Below are positions 28,457 to 36,119 of a stretch of 36,119 nucleotides of DNA, piece by piece. Origin of the DNA: Acidobacteriota bacterium. Its GTDB lineage: Bacteria; Acidobacteriota; Terriglobia; Bryobacterales; Bryobacteraceae. Numbering within the stretch: the first letter of the stretch is position 1; every line of letters starts with the position of its first letter. The DNA is taken from the NCBI GenBank assembly GCA_018268835.1, contig JAFDVU010000060.1, forward strand, positions 1-36,119, given 5' to 3'. The notes beneath the pieces are model-generated. The model was not told where the DNA came from and did no database searches. It saw only the letters and a program-made list of their open reading frames with translations. The position numbers and the translations under genes are program-made.

Positions 28457-30160
28457 ATGGAAACCGGTAGCGTCCCCGCCGCGGCACCTTCCCCGGCATC
28501 CCTGGTGGTGGTGGATCCCGGCGGCAGCCGCGAACGCGTGCCGGTCGCTCCCCTGCCCTTCACCATCGGCCGGCAGCCGGGCGCCGGCCTGATCCTGCGC
28601 GACAGCCGCGTCTCGCGGACCCACGCCCGCATCTTCGCCGAGGGCGAAGCCTACGTCCTGGAAGACTGCGGATCGCGCCACGGCACGTTCGTCAACGGCA
28701 AGCGCATCGAGCGCCACACACTGAAGAATTCCGACCGCATCGATTTCGGCGCGCCGGATTCCTACCACCTGATCTTCGCGCTCGACGGCGTGGAGTTGAA
28801 ACGGCTGATGGCGCAGGTGGGCGCGGCCGAGATGGCGCCGCCTCCCGGCGTGGGCGGCGGACTGGCCAAGCTGCGCGCCATCCTGGAGCTGGCCCGCACG
28901 CTGCAAAGCTCGTTTACGATCGACGAAGTGCTCACCAGCGTTGTGGATACCGCGCTGGCCATCACCGGGGCCGAGCGCGGCTTCCTGCTGCTGCGCGCCG
29001 GCGGCAAGAGCCTGGAAATCAAAGTCGCGCGCCACGCCAAGGGCCATCACCTGCGGGAAAGCGACCTGCGCGTGCCGCGCGAAGTGATCCACCGCGCGCT
29101 CGAGAACCGGCGCGAGTTGCTCTCCATGAATTTCGATCCGCTGGGCGAGGGCGACACAATGCCGCGGAACAGCGTCGCGGACCTCGAACTGCGCAGCGTG
29201 ATCTGCGTGCCCCTGGTGCGCATCCGCGCCGGACACGGCGACACCACCAGCGTGCTCTCCACCGGCAACGAAACCGCCGGCGTGCTCTACATGGATTCGC
29301 GCATCGCCGCGGCGGACCTCGCGGGCGGCAATCGCGAACTCCTCCAGACGCTGGCCATCGAAGCCTCCACCGTGCTCGAAAACGCGCGCCTGCTGGAAGA
29401 AGAAGAGGCCAGGAGTCAACTCGAAGAGGAACTGCGGGTGGCCCGCAACATCCAGCAGAGCCTGCTCCCGGGAAGCCTGCCCGACGAAGGTTGGCTGCGC
29501 GCCAGCGGCAGCAGCGTGGCCTCCTACCAGGTGGGCGGCGATTATTACGACGTGACCCGGGTCACCCACTCCTGCTGGGCGGCCGTGGTGGCGGATGTTT
29601 CCGGAAAGGGCGTGGCTTCGGCGCTGCTGGCTTCCCTGCTCCAGGGCGCGCTGCTCACGGCGAGCGACACCCCCGAAGCGCTGACGCGGCGCATCGGCCG
29701 CCTGAACCGCTTCCTGCTCAGTCGCACCGGCGGTGAAAAGTACGCCACCGTGTTCTTCTCCCTGATCCACGAAAGCGGACGCATGGTGTACATCAACGCC
29801 GCGCATCCGCCGCCGATCGTCGTCCGCTCCGCCGGCGGCCGCGCCGAACTCGCGGCCAACGCCATGCCCGTCGGCATGATGGAAGACGCCGAGTATCCCA
29901 CCGCGGAGGAGCGCCTCCTCCCCGGAGACAAGGTCGTGATCTACAGCGACGGCGTCACCGAGGCGCAGAATACCGAAGGCGAATTCTTCGGCCGCGGGCG
30001 GTTGCGTGACGCCATCGCCGGCGCCGCGTCCGGCGATTGCGCGGTGCTCCACGCGGCCATTCAGAAAGCGGTGGCCGACTACACCGAAGGCGCCGCGCAG
30101 TCCGACGACATCACCGTCGTCGTGCTGGAGTTTCCGGGCGGCGGTCCGCCCACCGTCTAG
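28457..30160 (+). CDS. FHA-GAF-PP2C (SpoIIE/RsbU-type) serine phosphatase
   Basis: 567 residues from ATG 28457, two bases after the fur stop; the frame runs further upstream but overlaps fur. Three domains: FHA at about 17-108 (FTIGRQ, SRVSRTHARI, GSRHGTFVNG), a phosphothreonine-binding module; GAF at about 150-310; and a PPM/SpoIIE phosphatase from about 320. A coiled linker EEEEARSQLEEELRVARNIQQSLLP leads into the phosphatase. Metal-binding aspartates lie in GDYYDV (Asp362), VVADVSGKG (Asp380), IYSDGVTE (Asp498) and SDDITVVV (Asp550/551). Such proteins control anti-sigma antagonists or other phosphoproteins; no anti-sigma or STAS gene is adjacent. Its stop codon interlocks with that of the convergent TIR gene. 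Confidence 0.93.
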   Translation: METGSVPAAAPSPASLVVVDPGGSRERVPVAPLPFTIGRQPGAGLILRDSRVSRTHARIFAEGEAYVLEDCGSRHGTFVNGKRIERHTLKNSDRIDFGAPDSYHLIFALDGVELKRLMAQVGAAEMAPPPGVGGGLAKLRAILELARTLQSSFTIDEVLTSVVDTALAITGAERGFLLLRAGGKSLEIKVARHAKGHHLRESDLRVPREVIHRALENRRELLSMNFDPLGEGDTMPRNSVADLELRSVICVPLVRIRAGHGDTTSVLSTGNETAGVLYMDSRIAAADLAGGNRELLQTLAIEASTVLENARLLEEEEARSQLEEELRVARNIQQSLLPGSLPDEGWLRASGSSVASYQVGGDYYDVTRVTHSCWAAVVADVSGKGVASALLASLLQGALLTASDTPEALTRRIGRLNRFLLSRTGGEKYATVFFSLIHESGRMVYINAAHPPPIVVRSAGGRAELAANAMPVGMMEDAEYPTAEERLLPGDKVVIYSDGVTEAQNTEGEFFGRGRLRDAIAGAASGDCAVLHAAIQKAVADYTEGAAQSDDITVVVLEFPGGGPPTV

Positions 30161-30927
30161 GTTCGGGAACCCGTCAATTTCAGCCGCTCTACCAGGTCTC
30201 TGCCGCTATCCGTCAGCTTCACGAACTCAGCCAGATTGTAGGTCGATCCCGACTTCATATCGCCGATATGTTTGCCCGGCAACTTCTCCAGAAGGCCCAC
30301 GGAGACCAGATGCCGCAGTTCCGATCGGAGGCTGCCGCGGCCCTGGTAGTTTTGAGTCTTGCTCTGCGCCAGGTTCGACAGGTGCGTGCGTTGCGGTTCC
30401 GGTATCGCAAGTGAGAGGGCAAGAGTCGCTTCGCCTCCATCCTTCGGCGCCGCGGGTGGATTTTCGGCTGCCGCGGCTTTAATCGCCCGCCGGATCTTGT
30501 TGCAGGCCGGCCCCAGCGCCCCTACCAGCATGTCCGGATTCTCCGGGACGGTGAACATCGCGAGATTCAGGCCAAGCAGGTCGCTGGGAAGGCGCAGGTC
30601 CCCGGCACCCTTCGGCACGAGAACAAAACTGCGTCTGTGGCCCAGGCGTCCAACGAACAGCCCCAGTTCGAAGATCACGTTGTCGCGCGCGGCCTTCATC
30701 TCCTCGCCGCGAATCCTGACCAGATCGTCCGGCGCAAACACGAACAGGCCGAATTCCGCTTCGTCAAGAGCATCCAAGAGCGATTCCAGAGCGAACTTCG
30801 AGATCTCGAACCAGCCCTGGTTCCAGACGACCGGTTGCGAGCAATCGTCCAGGTTCTCCTGGGCCGCGTACGCGATATCGAGGCTGAGGCTTTCGCTCGA
30901 TGACCCGATAAAGAGCGTCGGCTTCAT
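30157..30927 (-). CDS. TIR-like (Cap12/Pycsar-type, PF10137-like) protein with C-terminal winged helix
   Basis: 256 residues; GCAGGAGG lies at good spacing before ATG 30927. Residues 1-145 match the predicted nucleotide-binding TIR-like domain found in CBASS Cap12 and Pycsar effectors: LFIGSSSESL, ALDEAEFGLFVFAPDD, ARDNVIFELGLFVGRLGHRRSFVLVP with the presumed catalytic Glu87, and LRLPSDLLGLNLAMF. Residues about 170-252 look like a winged helix (GSLRSELRHLVSVGLLEKLP, then a wing with YNLAEFVKLTDSGRDLVERL). This is instead of the STING or cyclic-nucleotide domain of known effectors. Inferred role: NAD+-cleaving or nucleotide-sensing defence effector. GC is lower than neighbouring genes in the lines I counted (about 57-62% versus 68-70%). 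No cyclase is nearby. Own consensus promoter. Confidence 0.85.
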   Translation of the reverse strand: MKPTLFIGSSSESLSLDIAYAAQENLDDCSQPVVWNQGWFEISKFALESLLDALDEAEFGLFVFAPDDLVRIRGEEMKAARDNVIFELGLFVGRLGHRRSFVLVPKGAGDLRLPSDLLGLNLAMFTVPENPDMLVGALGPACNKIRRAIKAAAAENPPAAPKDGGEATLALSLAIPEPQRTHLSNLAQSKTQNYQGRGSLRSELRHLVSVGLLEKLPGKHIGDMKSGSTYNLAEFVKLTDSGRDLVERLKLTGSRT

Positions 30928-30972
30928 ACTGTCCTCCTGCCGGAGCGCGCGGGCTCACCGCGACCGGACAGT
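30928..30972 (-). promoter_or_regulatory. inverted repeat in the TIR mRNA leader
   Basis: ACTGTCC (minus strand, read from 30972-30966) and GGACAGT (30934-30928) form a perfect 7-bp inverted repeat separated by 31 bases. The second arm lies directly between the GGAGG ribosome site and the ATG. Pairing would mask the start region; inner CCGG/CCGG pairs could extend the fold. A translation-control hairpin is possible. Confidence 0.45.
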
Positions 30973-30989
30973 GGCGGGATGCCCTCTCG

Positions 30990-31018
30990 ATTAAATCCGA
31001 CAGGAATTGGCGTGTCAA
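30990..31018 (-). promoter_or_regulatory. consensus sigma-70 promoter of the TIR gene
   Basis: On the minus strand TTGACA (31018-31013), a 17-base spacer, then TTTAAT (30995-30990). This is a perfect -35 and five of six at -10. The predicted start is near 30983, giving a leader of about 56 bases. It is the best housekeeping-type promoter in the window. Confidence 0.8.
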
Positions 31019-31081
31019 CCGGTGCCTCCCGGTTATGGGTGGCGTTACGGTTTCCCGGACCGGCCGGGCCTGTCCGGCCCT

Positions 31082-31708
31082 CTACTTGATCACCGTGCCG
31101 GTCACCGCGTTCACCAGCGCCGCGTAGCCGTTCTTCGTGGTTCCCCACATCACGTACCACACCGGTGCCGGGTAGCGCGAGGCGTTGCCCAGGTGAAAAG
31201 TAGCCTTCATATTCGGATGCGTCTTCAGCCAGCCCGCCGCCTTTTCCGCCGCGGCTTTGTACGCCGCGTCGGAATCCACCAGAAATTCGCTGTTGGCGAA
31301 CGTCTTGCTCGTCGGCGTCGCGCCCGCCCACGGCACCGCGCCGCCGACGTTGATCCCCTTCAATACGCCGGCTTCGCCGTTGGCCACGGCGTAGGTGAAG
31401 ATGCGGGCCTCCTTGCGGCCCGGCGAAACGAAGGTCACCGTCCACAGCCCCGCCTTGCCGCCCTCGTTTTCGATATTCGGGACCTCCCCGCTGACCACGC
31501 TGAGCGCCAGCAGGTCCGTAGCCCAGGCGCGGCCCGCCTTGTACATTTCGTAATACGCCGTTTGGGCGGTGACAGCCTCCGGCGGCTTGGCAGGCTCTTT
31601 GGCTGCTGCCTTCCCTGCGTCCACCGGTGCTTTCGGGGCTCCCGAACAAGCCCACAGCGCGAACGCGGCAACCAGGACAGTTCCAGTTGATAAGACCCGT
31701 TTATGCAT
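31082..31708 (-). CDS. predicted lipoprotein of unknown function
   Basis: 208 residues. Lipoprotein signal VLVAAFALWAC with Cys21, then a Pro/Ala/Lys linker to about 48. The mature domain has two halves that look like PepSY-type alpha/beta units: AYYEMYKAGRAWATDLLALSVVSGEVP with WTVTFVSPGRKEARIFTYAVANG, and AYKAAAEKAAGWLKTHPN with WYVMWGTTKNGYAALVNAVTGTVIK. This resemblance is by eye only. CATAAT about 19 bases before the ATG may be the -10. A GC-rich stem (GGCCGG / CCGGCC) lies just past the stop, without a T-run. The gene sits between the TIR gene and the ADOP permeases on the same strand. Confidence 0.75.
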   Translation of the reverse strand: MHKRVLSTGTVLVAAFALWACSGAPKAPVDAGKAAAKEPAKPPEAVTAQTAYYEMYKAGRAWATDLLALSVVSGEVPNIENEGGKAGLWTVTFVSPGRKEARIFTYAVANGEAGVLKGINVGGAVPWAGATPTSKTFANSEFLVDSDAAYKAAAEKAAGWLKTHPNMKATFHLGNASRYPAPVWYVMWGTTKNGYAALVNAVTGTVIK

Positions 31709-31765
31709 AATTCACCACCCCTATTATGCGCGCGCCGGAGCGGCGGGGATAGCCTCCGCGGGTCT

Positions 31766-34231
31766 TTATTCGCAGCGCAGCGCCACCATCGGGTCCACCC
31801 GCAGCGCCCGCCACGCCGGTATCGCCGAAGCCAGCAGTGAGATGAAGAGGATGATGCCGCAGGCCCCGGCATACACCACCGGATCGCCCGGACTCACCGA
31901 CACCAGCGCGGCGGATGCCATCCGCGAAAGCGCCGCAGCCGCCAGTGTCCCGAGCGCCAGGCCGATCGCCGCCAGGGTCAGGCCCTGCCGCAGCACCAGC
32001 AGCATCAACGCCCGCGGCTCCGCCCCCAGCGTCATGCGGATGCCGATCTCCGCCGTCCGCCGCGCCACCGAATAGGCCATCACGCTGTACAACCCGAGCC
32101 CCGCCATCAACAGCCCGAGCCCGCCCAGCACGTTCAACAGCACCGCACCGACCTTCTGCCCGTAGAGCGAAGCCGAGATGTACTCGGTCAGCGGCATGCT
32201 GTCGAAAACGGTCATGGACGGGTCGATCGCCGCCGCGTTGCGCCGCATCGCGGAGATGGCGCCGTTCACCGGTCCGGCCGTGCGGACATAGAACGTCAGG
32301 CCGTATTCCGGGCGGAACACCTGCCGGATCGGCACGTACAGGAAGGGCTTCGGACTCTCGGTGAGCTGGCGGTACTTGATGTTCTCCACCACTCCGACCA
32401 CCGTGAACCACTCGCCCCATCCGCGCACCCTGCGGCCGAGCGGATCGCGTCCGCCGAAGAAGCGCCGGGCGAATTCTCGGTTCACGATCATGACCTTGCG
32501 GTACTCGGGATCGTCGTGCAGCCTGGTGGCCGTGTCCGCGAGAGTGAAATCGCGGCCCGCCAGCAGCGGGATGCGCATCAGGTTGAAATACCCGGGCGCC
32601 ACCAGGTCGCGCTCGATCTTCATGTTCTCGTTGCGTCCGGCTACGTAACCCTCCACCTCGATGGGCTCCCAGTTTCCGCCGCTGAATCCCAGCGGCGGAG
32701 TATCGTCGTAGCTCACCGCCACCACGCCCGGTGTCTGCTCCATGGCTTCGCGCAGGCGGCGGCAGAACGCGTCCGACTGCTGCGCGTTGTAGCCCGCGGT
32801 GGAAAGGTCGAACCGCGCCAGCGCGACCCCGCCGGGCACGAACCCCGGCTTGATCTCCTGTGCCTGCCGGAAACTCTTGAGGAACAGCCCCGCACCCACC
32901 AGCGCGATCGCCGCCAGCGCGACTTCGGACACCACCAGCGGCCCGCGCAGCCGGTTGGAATGCAGTCCGGCGGCGCCGCGCCCGCCCTGCTTCAGAACTT
33001 CGTTCACATCGGCGCGCGCCGCGCTCAGCGCCGGACCCGCTCCGGCCAGAATCGCCACCGCGCAGGCCAACATCGCGGTGAACAGCAGCACGCCGCGGTC
33101 GAGATCCGGCTGCAGCACCGCCGGCGACGCCACGCGCGGCAGCAGCCAGCGCAGCGAACTCCCCAGCCAGTCCGCGATCGCCAGGCCCGCCGCCGCGCCG
33201 CCCAGCGCCAGCATCAGGGTCTCGGTCAACAACTGCCGCCCCAGCCGCGACGGCGCCGCGCCCATCGCCAGCCGGATGCTGAACTCCTTGCGCCGCCCCG
33301 TTGCGCGGGCCAGCAGCAGGTTCGCCAGGTTCGCGCACACAATCAACAGCAGCAGGCAGCTTGCCCCCATCAGGATCGTCACCGGCGCCAGAATCACCGC
33401 CTGCGGCGTGAAGTGCCCCTTCCATAGCGGCAGCACGTCCGCGCCCACCCCCTGGTTGGTGTCCGCGTCGAGCACGGCCATTCGGCCCGCCAGCGCCCGC
33501 GCTTCGCTACGCGCCTGCGCGATCGTCACCCCCGCTTTCAGCCGCGCCAGCATCGTGAAATTGCGCGTATTGCGGTCGCGCAGCATCCACGTGCCCGTGT
33601 GGGTCAACTGTCCGTACATGGTCACCGGCACCCACATTTGAAAATCCAGCCCGGTCTGCGAGCCGTGAAATTTCTCCGGCGCTACCCCGATGATGGTGAA
33701 CGGCGTGCGATTGATTCGAAGCGTGGCGCCGATGGCGGCCTCGCTCAGCCCGTACCGCGCATTCCAGAATTCGTGGCTGATCACTGCGACCGCGTGCGCG
33801 TTCTGCGCGTCGTCGCGCTCCGCCCCCGCGAAAAAGCGCCCGATCTCGGGCCGCACCCGCATCATGTCGAAGTAATTGCCGGAGACGAGTTCGCCCCACA
33901 CCGGCTGCGTGTTCTCGTCGCCGACCGCCAGCGTCGCGGGCTGAATCGCCGCGATCGCCTCGAACGATCGCAGATGGTCGCGGTAATCGCGATAATCGAG
34001 AAACGACGTCGTCAGGGGATCCCCGTTGGCCGCCGTGTTCTCCACCGCCACCACGCGGTCCGCATCGCCCGCGCCCGGCAGCGGATTCAGCAGCAGGGCG
34101 TGCATCCAGCTGTAGACCGTCGTGTTGGCGCCGATCCCGACTCCGATTGTGAGAATCGCCACGGCCGCGAACGCCCGGTTCCGGCCGATGCCGCGCATTG
34201 CGTAGCGCAAATCCTGTCTGAACGTGCCCAT
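31766..34231 (-). CDS. ADOP-type duplicated ABC transporter permease
   Basis: 821 residues: two consecutive MacB/FtsX permease modules in one chain. Module 1: helix FAAVAILTIGVGIGANTTVYSWM (about 20-43), periplasmic core to about 275, then three helices around ARATGRRKEFSIRLAMGAAPSRLGRQ. Module 2: helix near 425-445 (VVSEVALAAIALVGAGLFLKSF), periplasmic core, three helices around YSVARRTAEIGIRMTLGAEPRALM. It ends RVDPMVALRCE. ADOP proteins are a hallmark of Acidobacteria; most occur without an ATPase partner gene, as here. The substrate is unknown. A second, different ADOP lies 124 bases upstream on the same strand, so they are tandem paralogues. Confidence 0.93.
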   Translation of the reverse strand: MGTFRQDLRYAMRGIGRNRAFAAVAILTIGVGIGANTTVYSWMHALLLNPLPGAGDADRVVAVENTAANGDPLTTSFLDYRDYRDHLRSFEAIAAIQPATLAVGDENTQPVWGELVSGNYFDMMRVRPEIGRFFAGAERDDAQNAHAVAVISHEFWNARYGLSEAAIGATLRINRTPFTIIGVAPEKFHGSQTGLDFQMWVPVTMYGQLTHTGTWMLRDRNTRNFTMLARLKAGVTIAQARSEARALAGRMAVLDADTNQGVGADVLPLWKGHFTPQAVILAPVTILMGASCLLLLIVCANLANLLLARATGRRKEFSIRLAMGAAPSRLGRQLLTETLMLALGGAAAGLAIADWLGSSLRWLLPRVASPAVLQPDLDRGVLLFTAMLACAVAILAGAGPALSAARADVNEVLKQGGRGAAGLHSNRLRGPLVVSEVALAAIALVGAGLFLKSFRQAQEIKPGFVPGGVALARFDLSTAGYNAQQSDAFCRRLREAMEQTPGVVAVSYDDTPPLGFSGGNWEPIEVEGYVAGRNENMKIERDLVAPGYFNLMRIPLLAGRDFTLADTATRLHDDPEYRKVMIVNREFARRFFGGRDPLGRRVRGWGEWFTVVGVVENIKYRQLTESPKPFLYVPIRQVFRPEYGLTFYVRTAGPVNGAISAMRRNAAAIDPSMTVFDSMPLTEYISASLYGQKVGAVLLNVLGGLGLLMAGLGLYSVMAYSVARRTAEIGIRMTLGAEPRALMLLVLRQGLTLAAIGLALGTLAAAALSRMASAALVSVSPGDPVVYAGACGIILFISLLASAIPAWRALRVDPMVALRCE

Positions 34232-34355
34232 ATCGCTTACCGCCTGCGTAGCGCACGCCGCGTGCCGCCCGCGGATGCTTCAAACATACACGTTCCGCAA
34301 GCCGCGCGTGCACGGATGTGGGACACGGTGCGCGAAATCGGACACCCGGGGACGC

Positions 34356-36119
34356 TTATTCCGCCCGCAGCGCCGTCATCGGCGAAATCGACGCGGCTAC
34401 GCCCGCCGGAATCATTGCCGCCGTGCCGGCGCAGATCGCCAGCGCCCCCGCCGCTACCGCCAGCGCCGCCGGATCCCAGAACGGAACCTCGTACAACTGG
34501 CTGGCGATCAGCCGCGCCGCGCCCACCGCCAGCGGAATCCCCAGCGCCAGCCCCGCCGTCACGTTGACCAGCGCGCCGCGCAGCACCAGCCGCACCACCT
34601 TGCCGCGATCCGCGCCCAGCGCCATGCGAATGCCGATCTCGTTGGTGCGCCGCGCCACCGTGTACGCCGTGACGCCATAGAGTCCCACCGCCGCCAGAAT
34701 CAGTGCCACCACCCCGAACAGCCCCGCCAGGCTGGCCACGGCGCGCTCCTGATCGAACTGCAGCGCCACCTGCTCCCGCAGCGTGCGCACGCTGTTGATC
34801 GTCAGGTTCGGGTCGATCCCCGACAGGGTGCGGGTCAGCACCGGCTCCAGCGCGCCCGGCTCCAGGTTCGTCTTCAGCAGCAGCCCGCCGATGAAGTGCG
34901 ATTGCGCCTCCACCCGCTTCAACGTGGGGTCGTTGTACGCCACGTACTGCGCCAGCGGCACGTAAAACATCGGTCGCGCCGGACGGCTCAGCCCGAAGCC
35001 CGCGAACTTCGCGTCGCGCACCAGACCCACGATCCGGAACGTGCCCGCGTTCTCCGGCAGATTGAGCCCGAAGTGCTGTCCGAGCGGATCTTCGCCGCTC
35101 TTGAAGAAGCGCCGGGCGAAGGCTTCATTCACGATCGCGACCGGCTCCGCGGTGTCATTGTCGCGACGCTCGAAGAACCGTCCGCGCACCAGCCGCACGC
35201 CCAGGTTCTGCAGGTAATCCGCGCTCACCCGGTCCCAGGAAGATCCCGATTGCCCATCCATCTTCGCCGCCGGATGCCCGGACACGAAAATCAGCTCTCC
35301 CCAGTTGTCCGTCAGCGGATTGTAGAGCGCCAGTCCCGCTCCGCTCACCCCCGGCAGGCGATTCAGTCCATCCTCGATCTTGCGGTACAGCGACGCCAGT
35401 TGCGGCTGTGTGTACGTCGCCGGAGGGCGATTCAGGGACACGAGCGCGCGGCCCTCGATGGGGTACCCGAACTGCTGGTTCTGAAGCCGGTCCAGGCTGC
35501 GCCCCAGCATGGTGGCGCCGGCCACCAGCACCACCGATAGCGCCGCCTGCACGATCAGCAGCGCCCGCCGCGCCGGCGACGAGCGATCGCTCGTGCTCCG
35601 TCCCGCGCCGCGCAGCGCTTCCAGCGGACTCGTGCGCGTTGCCAGCCACGCCGGAGCCGCGCCGAACAGAATCCCGGTCAGCAGCGTCACCGCGAAGGTG
35701 AACGCCAGCACCAGCGGAGACGGCAACGTGCTGATCGGGATGAAGCGCGCTCCGCGAAACGCCAACGACAGCAGCAGCCGCGCCGCGAGCACGGCCACTC
35801 CCAGCCCCGCGATTCCGCCCGCGATGGCCAGCACGATCGCCTCCGCCAGAGCCTGCCCCACCACGTGGCGCGCGCCCGCGCCCACCGCCAGGCGCAGCGC
35901 CGTCTGCCCGCGACGCGCCACCGCCCGCGCCAGCAGCAGGTTCGCCACATTCGCGCAGGCGATCAACAGCACCATGCCGCACACCGCCAGCAGGATCTGC
36001 AGGCTGCGCCCGTACTCCTCCTTCATGACCGCGACTCCCGCGCCCGCCGGCACCACGTTGATCGCCTGCTTGGGCAGCGTGCGCATCACGTCCGGCATCC
36101 AGTTCGAAGGGTAGCCGGA
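34356..36119 (-). CDS. ADOP-type duplicated ABC transporter permease (5' end cut by window edge)
   Basis: 587 codons plus stop are visible and the frame stays open at the right edge, where seven codons (SGYPSNW) precede an internal ATG at 36098. The gene therefore continues outside the window. The visible part holds the end of the first periplasmic core, its three helices (LLAVCGMVLLIACANVANLL, with ARAVARRGQTALRLAVGAGARHVVGQ), and a complete second module (LIVQAALSVVLVAGATMLG; YTVARRTNEIGIRMALGADRGKVV). It ends SISPMTALRAE. It is a paralogue of the neighbouring ADOP with clearly different periplasmic sequence. No terminator is evident in the 124-base gap (34232-34355), so read-through into the next ADOP is possible. 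Confidence 0.92.
   Translation of the reverse strand, partial: SGYPSNWMPDVMRTLPKQAINVVPAGAGVAVMKEEYGRSLQILLAVCGMVLLIACANVANLLLARAVARRGQTALRLAVGAGARHVVGQALAEAIVLAIAGGIAGLGVAVLAARLLLSLAFRGARFIPISTLPSPLVLAFTFAVTLLTGILFGAAPAWLATRTSPLEALRGAGRSTSDRSSPARRALLIVQAALSVVLVAGATMLGRSLDRLQNQQFGYPIEGRALVSLNRPPATYTQPQLASLYRKIEDGLNRLPGVSGAGLALYNPLTDNWGELIFVSGHPAAKMDGQSGSSWDRVSADYLQNLGVRLVRGRFFERRDNDTAEPVAIVNEAFARRFFKSGEDPLGQHFGLNLPENAGTFRIVGLVRDAKFAGFGLSRPARPMFYVPLAQYVAYNDPTLKRVEAQSHFIGGLLLKTNLEPGALEPVLTRTLSGIDPNLTINSVRTLREQVALQFDQERAVASLAGLFGVVALILAAVGLYGVTAYTVARRTNEIGIRMALGADRGKVVRLVLRGALVNVTAGLALGIPLAVGAARLIASQLYEVPFWDPAALAVAAGALAICAGTAAMIPAGVAASISPMTALRAE

Noticed and set aside
28178..30052. 624-codon open frame antisense to the FHA-GAF-PP2C phosphatase
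   Set aside because: Ala/Gly/His/Arg-rich translation without motifs; it mirrors a real gene with clear domains. Long antisense frames are common at this GC content.
30157..30927. Complete CBASS, Pycsar or Thoeris operon
   Set aside because: No cyclase, ThsA-like or Cap gene flanks the TIR gene; neighbours are a phosphatase and a lipoprotein.
31701..33425. 574-codon frame overlapping the ADOP gene on the same strand
   Set aside because: Arg/Gly/Ala low-complexity translation; the ADOP frame has full permease motifs.

Overview
The window looks like a high-GC chromosome segment from an acidobacterium of the Solibacter/Bryobacter type. This is inferred from gene content, not from a marker gene: two very long duplicated FtsX/MacB permeases (the 'ADOP' type), two secreted VWA proteins of the acidobacterial VWFA-related type, small alanine-rich secreted proteins, and TonB, FecR and CHASE2 proteins. 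I recognise no rRNA, tRNA, CRISPR array, phage or insertion sequence. Dense packing, ATGA overlaps and convergent gene ends that overlap are typical throughout.

Layout. 1-3232 (minus): a YheT-type hydrolase followed by two MacB-like permeases, the last one cut by the window edge. 3265-4909: a thioredoxin-like secreted protein converging on a CusF-like copper-binding lipoprotein, then a membrane protein. 4957-6303 (minus): TonB and a YkgJ cysteine-cluster protein. 6518-7489: an Rsm22-type methyltransferase. 7425-12846 (minus): a CHASE2 histidine kinase, an NtrC-type sigma-54 response regulator, a FecR-domain secreted protein and a Gly/Ser-rich predicted outer-membrane protein. 12956-15740: two divergent secreted proteins of unknown function. 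15840-16814: a Tat-exported VWA protein. 16.9-18.7 kb: ComF, an HNH endonuclease and a small secreted protein. 18735-20559 (minus): a TonB-domain protein and a chemoreceptor without HAMP. 20759-25020 (plus): a small secreted protein, a polytopic GT-C-like membrane protein, a second VWA protein and a DUF5995 protein. 25026-27007 (minus): biotin carboxylase and biotin carrier. 27157-30160 (plus): a coiled-coil protein, a Fur-family regulator and an FHA-GAF-PP2C phosphatase. 30157-30927 (minus): a TIR-like (Cap12/Pycsar-type) protein with a probable C-terminal winged helix. 31082-36119 (minus): a lipoprotein and two tandem ADOP permeases.

Two parts deserve attention. First, the kinase/regulator pair is followed by a textbook -24/-12 sigma-54 promoter placed exactly before the FecR-barrel gene pair. 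This gives a self-contained circuit: CHASE2 kinase, sigma-54 activator, FecR plus barrel. An 18-bp palindrome lies about 85 bp upstream of the predicted start and recurs, with one mismatch, near a second secreted-protein gene. Second, the TIR-winged-helix gene has its own consensus sigma-70 promoter, an inverted repeat in its leader that could mask the ribosome binding site, and lower GC than its neighbours. It looks like an acquired, possibly defensive, stand-alone NADase-type effector. No cyclase or other defence partner is visible beside it.

Other sequence-level points are a perfect 8-1-8 palindrome abutting the fur start codon, a comF gene whose first conserved CxxC lies upstream of any canonical start, and several genes with a -10 box 4-7 bases before the start codon and no Shine-Dalgarno (leaderless candidates).
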